The notes under the pieces are model-generated. The model was not told the origin of the DNA. It was given only the letters and a program-made list of their open reading frames with translations, and did no database searches. 64,000 bases of DNA from assembly GCA_900316905.1 (NCBI GenBank), contig ONET01000008.1:1-64000 (forward strand), in the 5' to 3' direction. The stretch comes from an uncultured Treponema sp. Its GTDB lineage: Bacteria; Spirochaetota; Spirochaetia; Treponematales; Treponemataceae. The translations under genes and the position numbers were made by a program. This document shows, in pieces, positions 48,698 through 57,532 of this stretch (position 1 is the first letter of the stretch; the number at the start of each line of letters is the position of its first letter).

Positions 48698-50713
48698 TTA
48701 GGCACGAGCGGCTAGTTCCTCCCAGCGCGCGTACTTGGCGTCAAGGGCGGCGGACAGGGATTGGTACTCGTCGTTCCAGGCGCGGATCTTTGCAAAGTCG
48801 CTTTCGCCGCTGGAAAGCGCGGCCTCAAGCTCTGTCTTTCGCGCCTCAAGCGTTTCTATGTCGGCCTCCAAGGCGGCGAATTCTTTTTGCTCTTTGAACG
48901 AAAGTTTTTTTGGCTTGTCAGCAGGCGCAGCCTGCGGCGATTCTTGGGCTTGGCTGGAATTTGAGGAGCCGCCGTTTTGCGCTTGGCCGCCGTTTTGGCC
49001 GCCGCCCGATTTTTGGGCTTGCTTAGAGTCGCGGGCAGCCTCGCGTTCCCTTTCCTTTAAAAGCTCAATGTACTCGGAACACTTTCCGACAAAGCCCGCC
49101 ACGCTTCCGTCGTCTTCCAAAATAAAAAGCGTGTCGCAAACCTTGTCCATAAAATAGCGGTCATGGCTGACGACCAAAAGGCAGCCCTTGAACTGGGTCA
49201 AAAAGTCTTCCAAAATGTTCATCGTCCAAATGTCAAAGTCGTTGGTCGGCTCGTCAAGGATGATGAAGTTGGGGTTTGAAATCAAAAGGCGGACAAGGTA
49301 AAGGCGCTTTCGCTCGCCGCCGCTCAACGACGAAACAGGCGAATGTTGGATTTTTCCTTCAAAGCCAAACTCGTTCAAAAAAAGCGCGGCGCTCAATTTC
49401 CGTCCGTCGTTGAGCTCAATCCATTCGGCGGCTTCTTCGATGTATTCAAGCGAGGTCATCGACAAGTCTTTGAATGTCGGATTTTGCTCGTAGTAGGCGA
49501 TATGGGTGTTCACGCCAAGAACGATGTTTCCGCTGTCGGGAGGAAGGCGGCCGGCGATCATGTTTAGGAGCGTGGTCTTTCCGCTTCCGTTGTTGCCGTA
49601 GATTCCGATTTTTTGTCCTTTGCTGAAGGTGTATGAAAAATCTTTTAGGACGGGAGACGTCGCGGCGGCATTTTGGTCAGTGACGCCTGTCATTGCCGGG
49701 AATGACACACTGTTGGCGACGGCAAAGCCTTTTGGAAAATTCTTTGAAAGCCGGTGAAGCTCCAAGATTTTTCCGCCAAGGCGTGTCTCCTTGGTCTCAA
49801 AGCTAAATCCCTTGTCTTCCTGAAATTTTTCGTGGGCGATAAGCTGCTGGTCGCGTTGGATTCGCGCCTTTGCCTTGGTTCCTCGCGCGCAGGGGCCGCG
49901 CAAAAGCCAGTCGCGCTCAAAGCGCAAGACCGACTCAATGCGGCGGTCGGTGTTCTTGGCGATTTCGATTTCCTTTTCTTTCTTTTCCAAATACTCGGAA
50001 TAATTTCCGTGGTATAAAGTAAGCCGCCCGCGTTCCAGCTCGTAAATGTCGGAGCATACGCTGTCCAAAAAATATCGGTCGTGCGTTACCATAAAAACGG
50101 CGCGGCTGGTGGAGCGCAAATAGTCTTCCAGCCAAGAAATCGTCTTTATGTCCAAGTGGTTTGTCGGCTCGTCCAGCAAAAGGATTTTTGTGTCTTCCAC
50201 CAAGACTTGGGCCAGCGCGACTTTTTTCGCCATGCCGCCGCTAAGGGTTTTCATCCTGCGGTCAAGGTCGTGGATTCCCAGCGTTGAAAGTATCGAAGAA
50301 ATTTGCGCCTCGTAGTTCCACAAGTCGCCGTCGTTCATTTTCTTTTCAAGCGCGTCGTAGCGTTCCGCCTGCGCCTGGCTCAAGTTCCCCAAATTGACGC
50401 AAAGGCTTTGGTACTCGTTTATGATTTTTAGTTTGGGGGAATCGCTTTTAAAGATGTGCGCGCGAATCGTGTCGTCGCCGTCAAAGGCCGGCGTTTGCGC
50501 AAGATAGGAAAAGCCCGCTTCCTTGTTAAAGACAACGCTGCCCTTGTCGGGTGCCAAAACGCCCGCGACGCAGTTAAACAAAGTGGATTTTCCGGCGCCG
50601 TTCTTTCCAATCAGCGCGGCCTTTTGCCCTTCGTCCAAGCCAAGCGTCACGTCGGTAAAAAGCGGCTTTTCGCGGCCGATTTTTGTGAGATCCTTTATCG
50701 AAAGCAAGTTCAT
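48698..50713 (-). CDS. ABC-F family ATPase (Uup-like)
   Basis: 671 residues, no membrane part, two ABC cassettes: GKNGAGKSTLFN with LSGGMAKKVALAQVL, and GNNGSGKTTLLN with LSGGERKRLYLVRLL, joined by the ABC-F linker (RFERDWLLRGPCARGTKAKARI). A Gln/Ser/Gly-rich stretch and a C-terminal coiled coil (EFAALEADIETLEARKTEL) match Uup, which acts on ribosomes or branched DNA. Before the second cassette residues 336-342 (SVSFPAM) are encoded by a small R1 palindrome, an in-frame insertion with a short Ala/Thr-rich flank. It overlaps the PilZ gene by four bases (ATGA). Confidence 0.93.
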   Translation of the reverse strand: MNLLSIKDLTKIGREKPLFTDVTLGLDEGQKAALIGKNGAGKSTLFNCVAGVLAPDKGSVVFNKEAGFSYLAQTPAFDGDDTIRAHIFKSDSPKLKIINEYQSLCVNLGNLSQAQAERYDALEKKMNDGDLWNYEAQISSILSTLGIHDLDRRMKTLSGGMAKKVALAQVLVEDTKILLLDEPTNHLDIKTISWLEDYLRSTSRAVFMVTHDRYFLDSVCSDIYELERGRLTLYHGNYSEYLEKKEKEIEIAKNTDRRIESVLRFERDWLLRGPCARGTKAKARIQRDQQLIAHEKFQEDKGFSFETKETRLGGKILELHRLSKNFPKGFAVANSVSFPAMTGVTDQNAAATSPVLKDFSYTFSKGQKIGIYGNNGSGKTTLLNMIAGRLPPDSGNIVLGVNTHIAYYEQNPTFKDLSMTSLEYIEEAAEWIELNDGRKLSAALFLNEFGFEGKIQHSPVSSLSGGERKRLYLVRLLISNPNFIILDEPTNDFDIWTMNILEDFLTQFKGCLLVVSHDRYFMDKVCDTLFILEDDGSVAGFVGKCSEYIELLKEREREAARDSKQAQKSGGGQNGGQAQNGGSSNSSQAQESPQAAPADKPKKLSFKEQKEFAALEADIETLEARKTELEAALSSGESDFAKIRAWNDEYQSLSAALDAKYARWEELAARA
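49688..49707. repeat. Palindromic repeat R1, copy f, inside the ABC-F gene
   Basis: TGTCATT-6-AATGACA with TCATTGCCGGGAATGA core: the minimal R1 form, in frame, between the linker and the second ATPase cassette. Confidence 0.75.
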
Positions 50714-51552
50714 TTGTCTTCGCTCTCGCCTTCGGCGAAGGCCTTGGAGTAGTCTTCCTCGTCGCGCGGATGGCTTTTTATGATTGTATGAATGTCGCTG
50801 TCAAATTTTTCGCGAATGTAGTTGTGGACAAAATCCTTGTTCTCGCCAACGAGGGGATTCTTAAAAAGCAAGACCAATTTTTCAACGCCGCCCGCGGTGA
50901 ACGTGGCGTAAACGGCCACCTCGCCGACAGAGATTTGCTTTCCGGCAAGCGAAAAATTGACGGAACTAATGACCGTTCCCTTTTGAAAAAACTGCGCGAA
51001 CTTGGGCTCAACCGCGCAAGCCGAGCCCACTATGCTTATGTCGTGCATCTTGAACTTGTACAAGCGGCCGTCCATTTCCGCAAGGGCGATCGCGTCCTTG
51101 TCATCGGCGCAAGAAACGCGCACGTATTGGCGCCTTCCCTTGGCGTTCTTTTCTTCCAGCTGCAGCTCAATCGCTTGCGTCAAAAAAGATGTCCGAGGAT
51201 TGAATGATATGACGCCTTCATAGCAAGGCTTGGCCTCTTCGAGCGCCTTCTTTTCCTTTATGTTCAAGTCGGAAGTTATCAAATAGAAAATTGTGGAAGT
51301 TAGCGAGCCGTCCTTGGAGCATGAAACGATGAAGTTAATCATCTTGCGCTTGACCGTGGCTTCGTCGGCGTAAACAATGCAAATCGAATCCTTGTATTCG
51401 CGCAAAACGCTTTTGGCGTCGCGGTAATTTTGGATAAAATAAACTTCGTATTCGTCCTCGGCAAGTTTTTTGAACACCTCGCCGTGGCCGGGAAAGTCGG
51501 GGTTGAGAAAAATTACCTTGTGGCCAAACATCGCCTGCTGGTTTTCCGCCAT
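50710..51552 (-). CDS. PilZ-domain protein with receiver-like N-terminus
   Basis: 280 residues. 1-130 looks like a response-regulator-like alpha/beta fold (VIFLNPDFPGHGEVFKKLAEDEY, SICIVYADEA) without a clear phospho-acceptor set. The PilZ domain begins at GRRQYVRVSC (RxxxR motif) and has HDISIVGSAC (D/NxSxxG motif), both needed to bind cyclic di-GMP. It probably links c-di-GMP level to motility or envelope functions. First of two genes with the ABC-F gene (ATGA overlap). Perfect leaderless promoter. Confidence 0.85.
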   Translation of the reverse strand: MAENQQAMFGHKVIFLNPDFPGHGEVFKKLAEDEYEVYFIQNYRDAKSVLREYKDSICIVYADEATVKRKMINFIVSCSKDGSLTSTIFYLITSDLNIKEKKALEEAKPCYEGVISFNPRTSFLTQAIELQLEEKNAKGRRQYVRVSCADDKDAIALAEMDGRLYKFKMHDISIVGSACAVEPKFAQFFQKGTVISSVNFSLAGKQISVGEVAVYATFTAGGVEKLVLLFKNPLVGENKDFVHNYIREKFDSDIHTIIKSHPRDEEDYSKAFAEGESEDK

Positions 51553-51559
51553 ACTATAT

Positions 51560-51588
51560 AGAATACATCAGTTTTTTAAATTTGTCAA
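51560..51588 (-). promoter_or_regulatory. Leaderless promoter of the PilZ/ABC-F operon
   Basis: Perfect TTGACA (51588-51583), 17 bases, TATTCT (51565-51560), 7 bases to ATG 51552. Confidence 0.85.
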
Positions 51589-51708
51589 ACAAACCGGACG
51601 CGGCAGGGCAAGGCTTACAAGGGCGGACACAAGCAAGGGCGGACGGCGGTCGCAAGCGATGGCGTTTTTATCTAGCCAAAAGCGCGAACATGCGCTAAAA
51701 TAGAAAGA

Positions 51709-52677
51709 ATGAAAACCGTCTTGATTGAATTGCTGGCCTTTGTCTTGCTTTGCGTTTTTGGCGCAGCGGCCGGCGGTTTTTTTATAATGATTTACCACGG
51801 CGTGGCGTCTTTTGTAGTCGGCTCCCAGATGAACGTTTTTTCAATCCAACACTTTGTCAACGGCGCGATGATTTTCTTTCCAATTTTTTTGCTTTTCATT
51901 CCGATGTTCTTGTTTCTTACCCTTATCCGCCATCCCAAATACAACAAGATCGCAGGCTCTATCACAATCGCGCTTCTTTCTTTGTCGGTTTGGATTTTCG
52001 CAGCGCCAATCTTTTACACGGCTTCCCAAGAAAAAAGCCAAGCGCTGGCCAACTCCGAATCGCTGGACTTGTCGTCGGGATATTTTAGAAACATAAACGG
52101 AAACACTTACTACTTTACGCTGACCACAGGAAACTATGTCAGCGGAATAAGAATCAACGGCAACTATTTTTCTTCCGCCGAGTCAAGCAATTCGGTACGC
52201 TTTTTGGACAGCAACTACATGAACTTCAAGAGGGACTGGCTGGGCTTTTGCGATCCGCTTGTCGGAGAGAACTTGACTCCGCCGCCGGTCTTGTCAAATT
52301 TCTTGAGAGGCATTTCCATCGTGCATCAAAAGGCTTACGAGGCAAGTTCCGAGGGAACGCTTTCATGGCTTTTCTTTTCTTCCATGATGGCGGCGCTTGT
52401 TTCGGTTGGCGCCGTCATAAGCGCCAGCGAATGGAAAATGGCCGACGCTTTTTACATCACCTTTGACACGGTTGTGATTTTAGTCTTGAACTCGCTTTGC
52501 CTTTTTGGCGTCTTTGATTCCGCCATCGCCGAACTTGCCGGACAGGGAAAAATTCTTGCCTTTGTCGCCGGCCATTTTCAAGCCGCGATAAACTGTCTGA
52601 TAATCTTAGCGCTTTGCTTTTTGGGAATCTTCAAGGTGGCAGTCCATGCCGCAAAGCAAAAAAGGAGCGGCCTATGA
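51709..52677 (+). CDS. Multi-pass membrane protein, unknown function
   Basis: 322 residues, not recognised. Hydrophobic helices at about 5-28, 50-75, 88-108, 220-245, 250-275 and 285-312, with a periplasmic stretch of about 110 residues in the middle (LSSGYFRNINGNTYYFTLTTG). A TAAAAT element 7 bases before ATG 51709 has no good -35. The stop overlaps the next start by four bases (ATGA), and both proteins have the same plan of terminal helices around an extracytoplasmic part, so they probably form a complex. Confidence 0.8.
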   Translation: MKTVLIELLAFVLLCVFGAAAGGFFIMIYHGVASFVVGSQMNVFSIQHFVNGAMIFFPIFLLFIPMFLFLTLIRHPKYNKIAGSITIALLSLSVWIFAAPIFYTASQEKSQALANSESLDLSSGYFRNINGNTYYFTLTTGNYVSGIRINGNYFSSAESSNSVRFLDSNYMNFKRDWLGFCDPLVGENLTPPPVLSNFLRGISIVHQKAYEASSEGTLSWLFFSSMMAALVSVGAVISASEWKMADAFYITFDTVVILVLNSLCLFGVFDSAIAELAGQGKILAFVAGHFQAAINCLIILALCFLGIFKVAVHAAKQKRSGL

Positions 52678-54515
52678 AAAAATTCATTCCGTCCTTTTTG
52701 GCGTACGCCCTGTTCGCGGCGGCGGCGGTTTTTGCGGCAAGCTTTTTTCTATTGCCGATGGCCTGCGTCGCCAACGGTTCGCAAACGGCCTACAAGACCA
52801 CAAACGCGCTTTGCTCTATGCTTGACTTTTTGCCTTCTATTTTGTTCACGGCCTTTTTGCTGGCCTGCTCGATTGAGTTTTCAAACGTAAGAGGCGCCGG
52901 CGCCCGCTTTAGCGCCGAGATTGCCCTTGTGTTCAAAAAAATAATCGTGGCCGCCCTGCTTGTCACATTCGCGGCGACGCTCGGAACTCTTGTATTCCTT
53001 CCGTTTGAAACATCAAAGAAAAAAGTGATGCAAGAAATTCCGCCGATGCTTTCCGAATATTTGGAGACAGCGCGCCTTCACCGCCTTCAGAAAAAGCCGG
53101 GAATAGCGAGCCAATATGTAAAGCGCGCCCTTATTCTTGATCCAAACAACAAGGATTTAAAAAACCTTGACCGCCAGCTTGAAGCGGAACAAAAAGAGCT
53201 GGAGGCAATTCAACGCGCCGAGCGCAACAAGAGCTACAACGAAACAAATTTAAATTCAAACGACAAGTCTTTCTTGGCGCTTGACGAAAGCAAAATGTCG
53301 CCCGAGCAAATGACAAAAAAAGCCAAGGAATGTTTTGACAACAAAGATTTTTTTGAAGCCCATTATCTTTCGGTTCAGGCGGAATCCATTTCCGAGGCAG
53401 GCTCAAGTTCAGCAAAAGAAGCGAGGGAACTTGCGGAAAAAGCTTGGGAGCGGCTGCAAAAAGCGCAAATGGAAGAGCTGACCGCGGGAAACATTTTCTT
53501 TAGAAAAAAAATGCAGGGCTACACGGCGCTCATAAACGGCGACTTTGAGGAAGCCTACTACATTTTCCACGACCTTTCGCAGGAAGACGCGCGCAAGGCC
53601 CGCGACCCCGATGTCATCCGCTACTTGGACAAATCGCAGACAATCTTGCTTGAAAATTATTTTTTCATTGACGAAACTTACGACGCGAGCCGCTTTGAAT
53701 CGGCCAACAACATTTATTTCGCGATTCCGCATGACAACGGAGAGCGCGACGTTGTATTGATCCGAGGAGTCACAGACGTTGAAGGAAGCGGCGGAATGTT
53801 GCGCTACTTGCGCGGCCTTTCAATCCATTCGTTTGACCAATATGGAAAATGGAAGTCTTCCATGTCCACTCCATACGCAAAGATGATGTCGCGCTCAGTT
53901 CTTTCCTTGGACAAAGAAAGCGCCAAGGATCTTTCCGCGCCGCAGTCCGTAAAGAACGTTCCCTTTGTGATGCTGCGCTCTGTCAGCCGCGATTCGCGCG
54001 AAAACAAAAACGAGCCTGTTTGGACATTCAACGAAAAGAGCGCTGGCGGCGGCGCGGCAAAAGAAAAGCTTTTCTTCCCGATTCCCTACGAAGACTTTTC
54101 GCTGATTCTAATTTCTGCGGCCGGAAACGGAAACCTCAACCCCTTCTCGCTCAACAGAATGGCGCGCAAGGCTCCCGACTACGGATACTCAAGCGAAGTC
54201 TTTAGCGTGGAATCCTTGAACAGAATTTTTTATCCATTCATGTTCTTGATAATCCTAATCTTTGTCGCCACAATCGCCTGGAACTACAGGCTTGCGTCCG
54301 GAGCGATCTTTAAATTCAAATGGATCTTCATTTTGCCGTCGCTCAACGCGGTCTTCTATCTTGCCGAAAGCTTCATCGAATATGTCATAAGGCTTTTCAA
54401 CTTTGTCTTTGTAGCCATCGCTGGAACTTACATGGCGCTTTTGGCCGGAATAATAGCCTACATTTTCTTGCTGGCGCTGGTCAGCGTCGTTTTCCTTTCG
54501 CGCAAGAACGACTAA
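52674..54515 (+). CDS. Large membrane protein with helical central domain, unknown function
   Basis: 613 residues from ATG 52674 (AAGGAGCGGCCT upstream). Three N-terminal helices (to about 125), then a helical region with TPR-like spacing (QYVKRALILDPNNKDLKNLDRQLEAEQKE, 150-330), a beta-rich part (SANNIYFAIPHDNGERDVVLI, 340-480) and three C-terminal helices (510-613). The plan of terminal membrane helices around a periplasmic beta domain recalls LPS-transport permeases of the LptF/G type, but no sequence motif supports it. Coupled to the preceding membrane protein; its TAA overlaps the convergent murA stop by three bases. Confidence 0.82.
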   Translation: MKKFIPSFLAYALFAAAAVFAASFFLLPMACVANGSQTAYKTTNALCSMLDFLPSILFTAFLLACSIEFSNVRGAGARFSAEIALVFKKIIVAALLVTFAATLGTLVFLPFETSKKKVMQEIPPMLSEYLETARLHRLQKKPGIASQYVKRALILDPNNKDLKNLDRQLEAEQKELEAIQRAERNKSYNETNLNSNDKSFLALDESKMSPEQMTKKAKECFDNKDFFEAHYLSVQAESISEAGSSSAKEARELAEKAWERLQKAQMEELTAGNIFFRKKMQGYTALINGDFEEAYYIFHDLSQEDARKARDPDVIRYLDKSQTILLENYFFIDETYDASRFESANNIYFAIPHDNGERDVVLIRGVTDVEGSGGMLRYLRGLSIHSFDQYGKWKSSMSTPYAKMMSRSVLSLDKESAKDLSAPQSVKNVPFVMLRSVSRDSRENKNEPVWTFNEKSAGGGAAKEKLFFPIPYEDFSLILISAAGNGNLNPFSLNRMARKAPDYGYSSEVFSVESLNRIFYPFMFLIILIFVATIAWNYRLASGAIFKFKWIFILPSLNAVFYLAESFIEYVIRLFNFVFVAIAGTYMALLAGIIAYIFLLALVSVVFLSRKND

Positions 54516-55792
54516 ACCTCGACGCATTCGATGTGGGCGCCCAAGGCCTTTAGGCGCGGAATCAAATTTTCGTAGCCGCGTTCGATTTGGTAAACGTTGC
54601 TGATGGAACTTTCGCCGCGCGCTATCATCGCCGCGATCACCATCGCCATTCCGGCGCGGACGTCGGGCGACACAAGCTTGTCGCCGTGAAGGACGCAGGG
54701 GCCTGAAACGACAGCGCGGTGCGGGTCGCACAGCGTTATGCGCGCTCCCATTCCGATCAACTTGTCAACAAAGAACATTCTTGACTCGAACATCTTTTCA
54801 AAAATCAAGACGCTGCCTTCTACTTGCGTCGCCACGACCGTCATGATGCTGGTCAAATCCGGCGGGAATCCCGGCCAGGGCGAGTCGTCGATTTTTGGAA
54901 TCATGCCGCCGAGGTCTGGGTTTACCTTCATGTCTTGGTTGGCGGCCACTTCAAGCGTGTTTCCGGTTATGTTCCAGCGGATTCCGAGCTTTCCAAACGC
55001 TATGCGCAAGGGCCGCATGTCCGGCGGGTTTATGTTTTCTATTGTGACCGAACCGCGCGTGGCGGCGGCAAGCCCGATGAAGGAACCGATTTCCATGTAG
55101 TCAGGGCCGATGGCGAAGTCGCAGCCGTGAAGCTTTTTTACGCCGTCGATTGTCAAAATGTTGGAGCCTACGCCCGTGATTTTGGCGCCCATCGCGACGA
55201 GCATTTTGCACAAGTCCTGCACATGCGGCTCGCTCGCAGCGTTGGTGATTGTAGTGCGGCCCTCGGCAAGGACGGCGGCCATCAAGGCGTTTTCCGTCGC
55301 GGTGACCGAAGTTTCGTCCAAGAATATGTCGTCGCCCACAAGCTTGTTGGCGCTGAACTCAAATTTTCCGTCGATGTCCACGCGCGCTCCCAATTCGGTC
55401 AAAGCCAAAAAGTGGGTGTCCAAGCGCCGCCGTCCGATTACGTCTCCTCCGGGCGGCATCATGCTGGCCTTTCCAAAGCGGGCGATTAGCGGGCCTGCGA
55501 ACAAAATCGAGGCGCGGATTTTTTTTGAAAGTTCCGGCGGAATCAAGGTTGCTTCTATTTTTTGCGCGGTGACTTCCCAGACATGCTTTTCAACTTTTTT
55601 AACGGAAGCGCCAAGGCCTTCCAAAATTTTGAACATTACGCCCGCGTCTTCGATTTCGGGAATGTTTCTGAGAGTGACTTTTTCTTCGGTCAAAAGCGTG
55701 GCCGCGATGCAAGGAAGCGCGGCGTTCTTGTTTCCGGCGGCGGTGATTTTTCCCTTTATCGGAAATCCGCCTTCAATTCTGTATTCGTGCAT
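54512..55792 (-). CDS. murA: UDP-N-acetylglucosamine 1-carboxyvinyltransferase with Asp in the active site
   Basis: 426 residues from ATG 55792 (GGAGG 8 bases upstream; other ATGs at 55798 and 55807). It transfers enolpyruvate to UDP-GlcNAc, the first committed step of peptidoglycan. GNKNAALP contains the substrate Lys, and IRASILFAGPLIAR and the RRRLDTH loop are present. The catalytic loop, PGGCxIG in most species, reads PPGGDVIG, so position 117 is Asp. The same substitution in Borrelia, Mycobacterium and Chlamydia gives intrinsic fosfomycin resistance. Monocistronic; repeat R2d lies upstream. Confidence 0.96.
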   Translation of the reverse strand: MHEYRIEGGFPIKGKITAAGNKNAALPCIAATLLTEEKVTLRNIPEIEDAGVMFKILEGLGASVKKVEKHVWEVTAQKIEATLIPPELSKKIRASILFAGPLIARFGKASMMPPGGDVIGRRRLDTHFLALTELGARVDIDGKFEFSANKLVGDDIFLDETSVTATENALMAAVLAEGRTTITNAASEPHVQDLCKMLVAMGAKITGVGSNILTIDGVKKLHGCDFAIGPDYMEIGSFIGLAAATRGSVTIENINPPDMRPLRIAFGKLGIRWNITGNTLEVAANQDMKVNPDLGGMIPKIDDSPWPGFPPDLTSIMTVVATQVEGSVLIFEKMFESRMFFVDKLIGMGARITLCDPHRAVVSGPCVLHGDKLVSPDVRAGMAMVIAAMIARGESSISNVYQIERGYENLIPRLKALGAHIECVEV

Positions 55793-55810
55793 TTTCATAA
55801 CCTCCATACA

Positions 55811-55932
55811 ATACCGCTGTTCGCGCGAGTTTTGTCACGAGCGCGAATGTTGCGGCTTATGCGGCAATCCTAAAATCTTTGGCTTGCCTTCGTTTATCTT
55901 GCCGCTAAAATCTCCTTCTTTACTATAATGCC
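55811..55932. repeat. Dispersed repeat R2, copy d
   Basis: CCGCTGTTCGCGCGAG, TCACGAGCGCGAATGTTGCG and GCTTATGCGGCAATC, then TTGCCGCTAAAATC and ATAATGCCGCTAAA. It fills the gap between the pepT stop and murA; the last pepT codons (Ala-Ala-Leu-stop) are inside it. Confidence 0.85.
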
Positions 55933-57152
55933 GCTAAATTAACCAAAACGTCGGCGGCGGCCAGCATTTGCTCCACGCTGACCCATTCCCGCTCGCTGTG
56001 ATAGTCGTGCGCGCCCGTCCAAATGTTGGGACACGGGATTCCCATCTCGGTAAGGCGCGAGCCGTCGGTGCCGCCGCGAATGGGCTTGAAGACAGGCTCC
56101 ACGCCGCTGGCCTTGCAAGCCGCCACAAGGCGCTCCACGACAAATGGCGCTTTTTTTATTCCCTCGCGCATGTTCAAATACTGCTGCGCGGTCTTTACCT
56201 TTACGCTCGCGCCGCAGGAAGAGGCGGCGGCCTTTGCAAGCTGGGCCACCAATTTTTTTCGCGCCTCCATTCCCGCTTTTTCAAAATCGCGCAACAAAAG
56301 CGACACTCGGGCGCTTTCCATCGTTCCGCCAATTTCTAACGGAGCGTAAAAGCCTTGATAGCCGTCGGTCGTCTCAGGCGCTTCCGTTTTTGGCAAAGAC
56401 TGAACGAACAAGCTCGCCGCGCTGATGGCGTTTACCATTTTTGCCGCGCGCGCGTCGCCTGTGTGGGCGGCCTTTCCTGTAAAGACCACCTCGCTCTTGC
56501 AGGCGTTGAAGCATTCGCATTCCAGCTCGCCAATGTGGCCGCCGTCAACCGTGTAGGCGTATTTAGACTTTATCAAGTCAAGCGGAACATGGTCCATTCC
56601 GTGGCCGGTCTCTTCGTCGGGCGAAAAACACACTTCGATTTTTGGATGCGCGATTTTTTTGTTGGAAAGAAGAAAATGCAAGGCGGTCACAATCGCGGCC
56701 AAGCCGGCCTTGTCGTCTCCGCCCAAGAGGGTCGTTCCGTCACTTGTCACGATAGTCTGGCCGTCGCGCTTTTTTACTTGCGGCTTGACGTTTTTTCCGG
56801 AACATTCTTCCACCGTGTCCAAGTGGGCCAAAAGACAAAAGGGCTTGGCCGAACTTTTTGCGCCGCCAGCCGTTTTGGCCGCCGCCGTTTTTCCAGCGCC
56901 TAAAGCGCCGGCCGCAGGATTGGCCGGAATGTAAGCGTAGACGTAACCAAACTTTGTGACCTGGACGCCTTCAAAGCCCAGCGCCGCAAGCTCCGCCGCG
57001 ATTTTATTGGCAAAATCGCGCTGGCATTCCGTCGAAGGCTGGACGCCCTTGTCGGCTGCCGCGCATGAAGAAGTGGAAAAAGTTTTTGCGTAATCTATAA
57101 AGCGCGCGAGAAGTTCCTTTTCCCACGCGGAATCTTTTTTGAGATATTTCAT
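55923..57152 (-). CDS. pepT: Peptidase T (tripeptidase) with an Ala-rich insertion
   Basis: 409 residues from ATG 57152. Metal ligands of the M20B family are visible: LLAHLDT (His, Asp), LGGDDKAG (Asp), SPDEETGHG (Glu pair), TVDGG (Asp) and the C-terminal RGGTDGSRLTEMGIPCPN region. It releases the N-terminal residue from tripeptides. Residues about 92-120 (PAAGALGAGKTAAAKTAGG type) are an Ala/Gly/Lys-rich insertion before the catalytic His not found in usual PepT (about 405 residues), partly balanced by a shorter N-terminus. A leaderless promoter precedes it; the stop lies in repeat R2. Confidence 0.94.
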   Translation of the reverse strand: MKYLKKDSAWEKELLARFIDYAKTFSTSSCAAADKGVQPSTECQRDFANKIAAELAALGFEGVQVTKFGYVYAYIPANPAAGALGAGKTAAAKTAGGAKSSAKPFCLLAHLDTVEECSGKNVKPQVKKRDGQTIVTSDGTTLLGGDDKAGLAAIVTALHFLLSNKKIAHPKIEVCFSPDEETGHGMDHVPLDLIKSKYAYTVDGGHIGELECECFNACKSEVVFTGKAAHTGDARAAKMVNAISAASLFVQSLPKTEAPETTDGYQGFYAPLEIGGTMESARVSLLLRDFEKAGMEARKKLVAQLAKAAASSCGASVKVKTAQQYLNMREGIKKAPFVVERLVAACKASGVEPVFKPIRGGTDGSRLTEMGIPCPNIWTGAHDYHSEREWVSVEQMLAAADVLVNLAAL

Positions 57153-57159
57153 CAATACA

Positions 57160-57188
57160 ACAATAGCGCTTTTAGGGCAAATTTTCAA
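57160..57188 (-). promoter_or_regulatory. Leaderless promoter of pepT
   Basis: TTGAAA (57188-57183), 17 bases, TATTGT (57165-57160), 7 bases to ATG 57152. Confidence 0.7.
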
Positions 57189-57223
57189 GCAGAGGCGCGC
57201 TTTTGCCCGGCGGCGTTTTTTCC

Positions 57224-57252
57224 TTGATTTTTTGGAAATTGCGCTGTATATT
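57224..57252 (+). promoter_or_regulatory. Promoter of vapBC
   Basis: TTGATT (57224-57229), 17 bases, TATATT (57247-57252), with a normal leader containing GAAGGAG. Confidence 0.65.
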
Positions 57253-57274
57253 CTATTGAAAGAAGGAGCGCGCC

Positions 57275-57532
57275 ATGATTTCTTTAAAAGGATATGTAAA
57301 AGGAAACGCTGTCGTCGCGGACGGTTTCATTGGAAATATCTATGACGGCAAAGAAGTGATTGTCACCATTCTTGATTCGTTCCGCTCAAAAAAGAAGAAG
57401 GTTGCCGCAAAAAAACGCTATACGGCGGAAGACGCAAAGGCCGCTTTTGGCTTGTGGAAAAATCATTCCGACTCAGAGAATGTTCCTGAATATGTCAGCT
57501 CGATGAGACGAGGCCGCCGCTTTGGTATTTGA
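57275..57532 (+). CDS. vapB: VapB-type antitoxin
   Basis: 85 residues. The N-terminal 35 residues (ISLKGYVKGNAVVADGFIGNIYDGKEV) form beta strands, as in small DNA-binding antitoxins of the AbrB-like or Phd-like type. The basic RSKKKKVAAKKR segment leads to a C-terminal acidic helix that would wrap the toxin. AGGAG precedes ATG 57275. It overlaps the PIN toxin by 11 bases, which is the reason for the call; the domain family itself is not certain. Confidence 0.78.
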   Translation: MISLKGYVKGNAVVADGFIGNIYDGKEVIVTILDSFRSKKKKVAAKKRYTAEDAKAAFGLWKNHSDSENVPEYVSSMRRGRRFGI

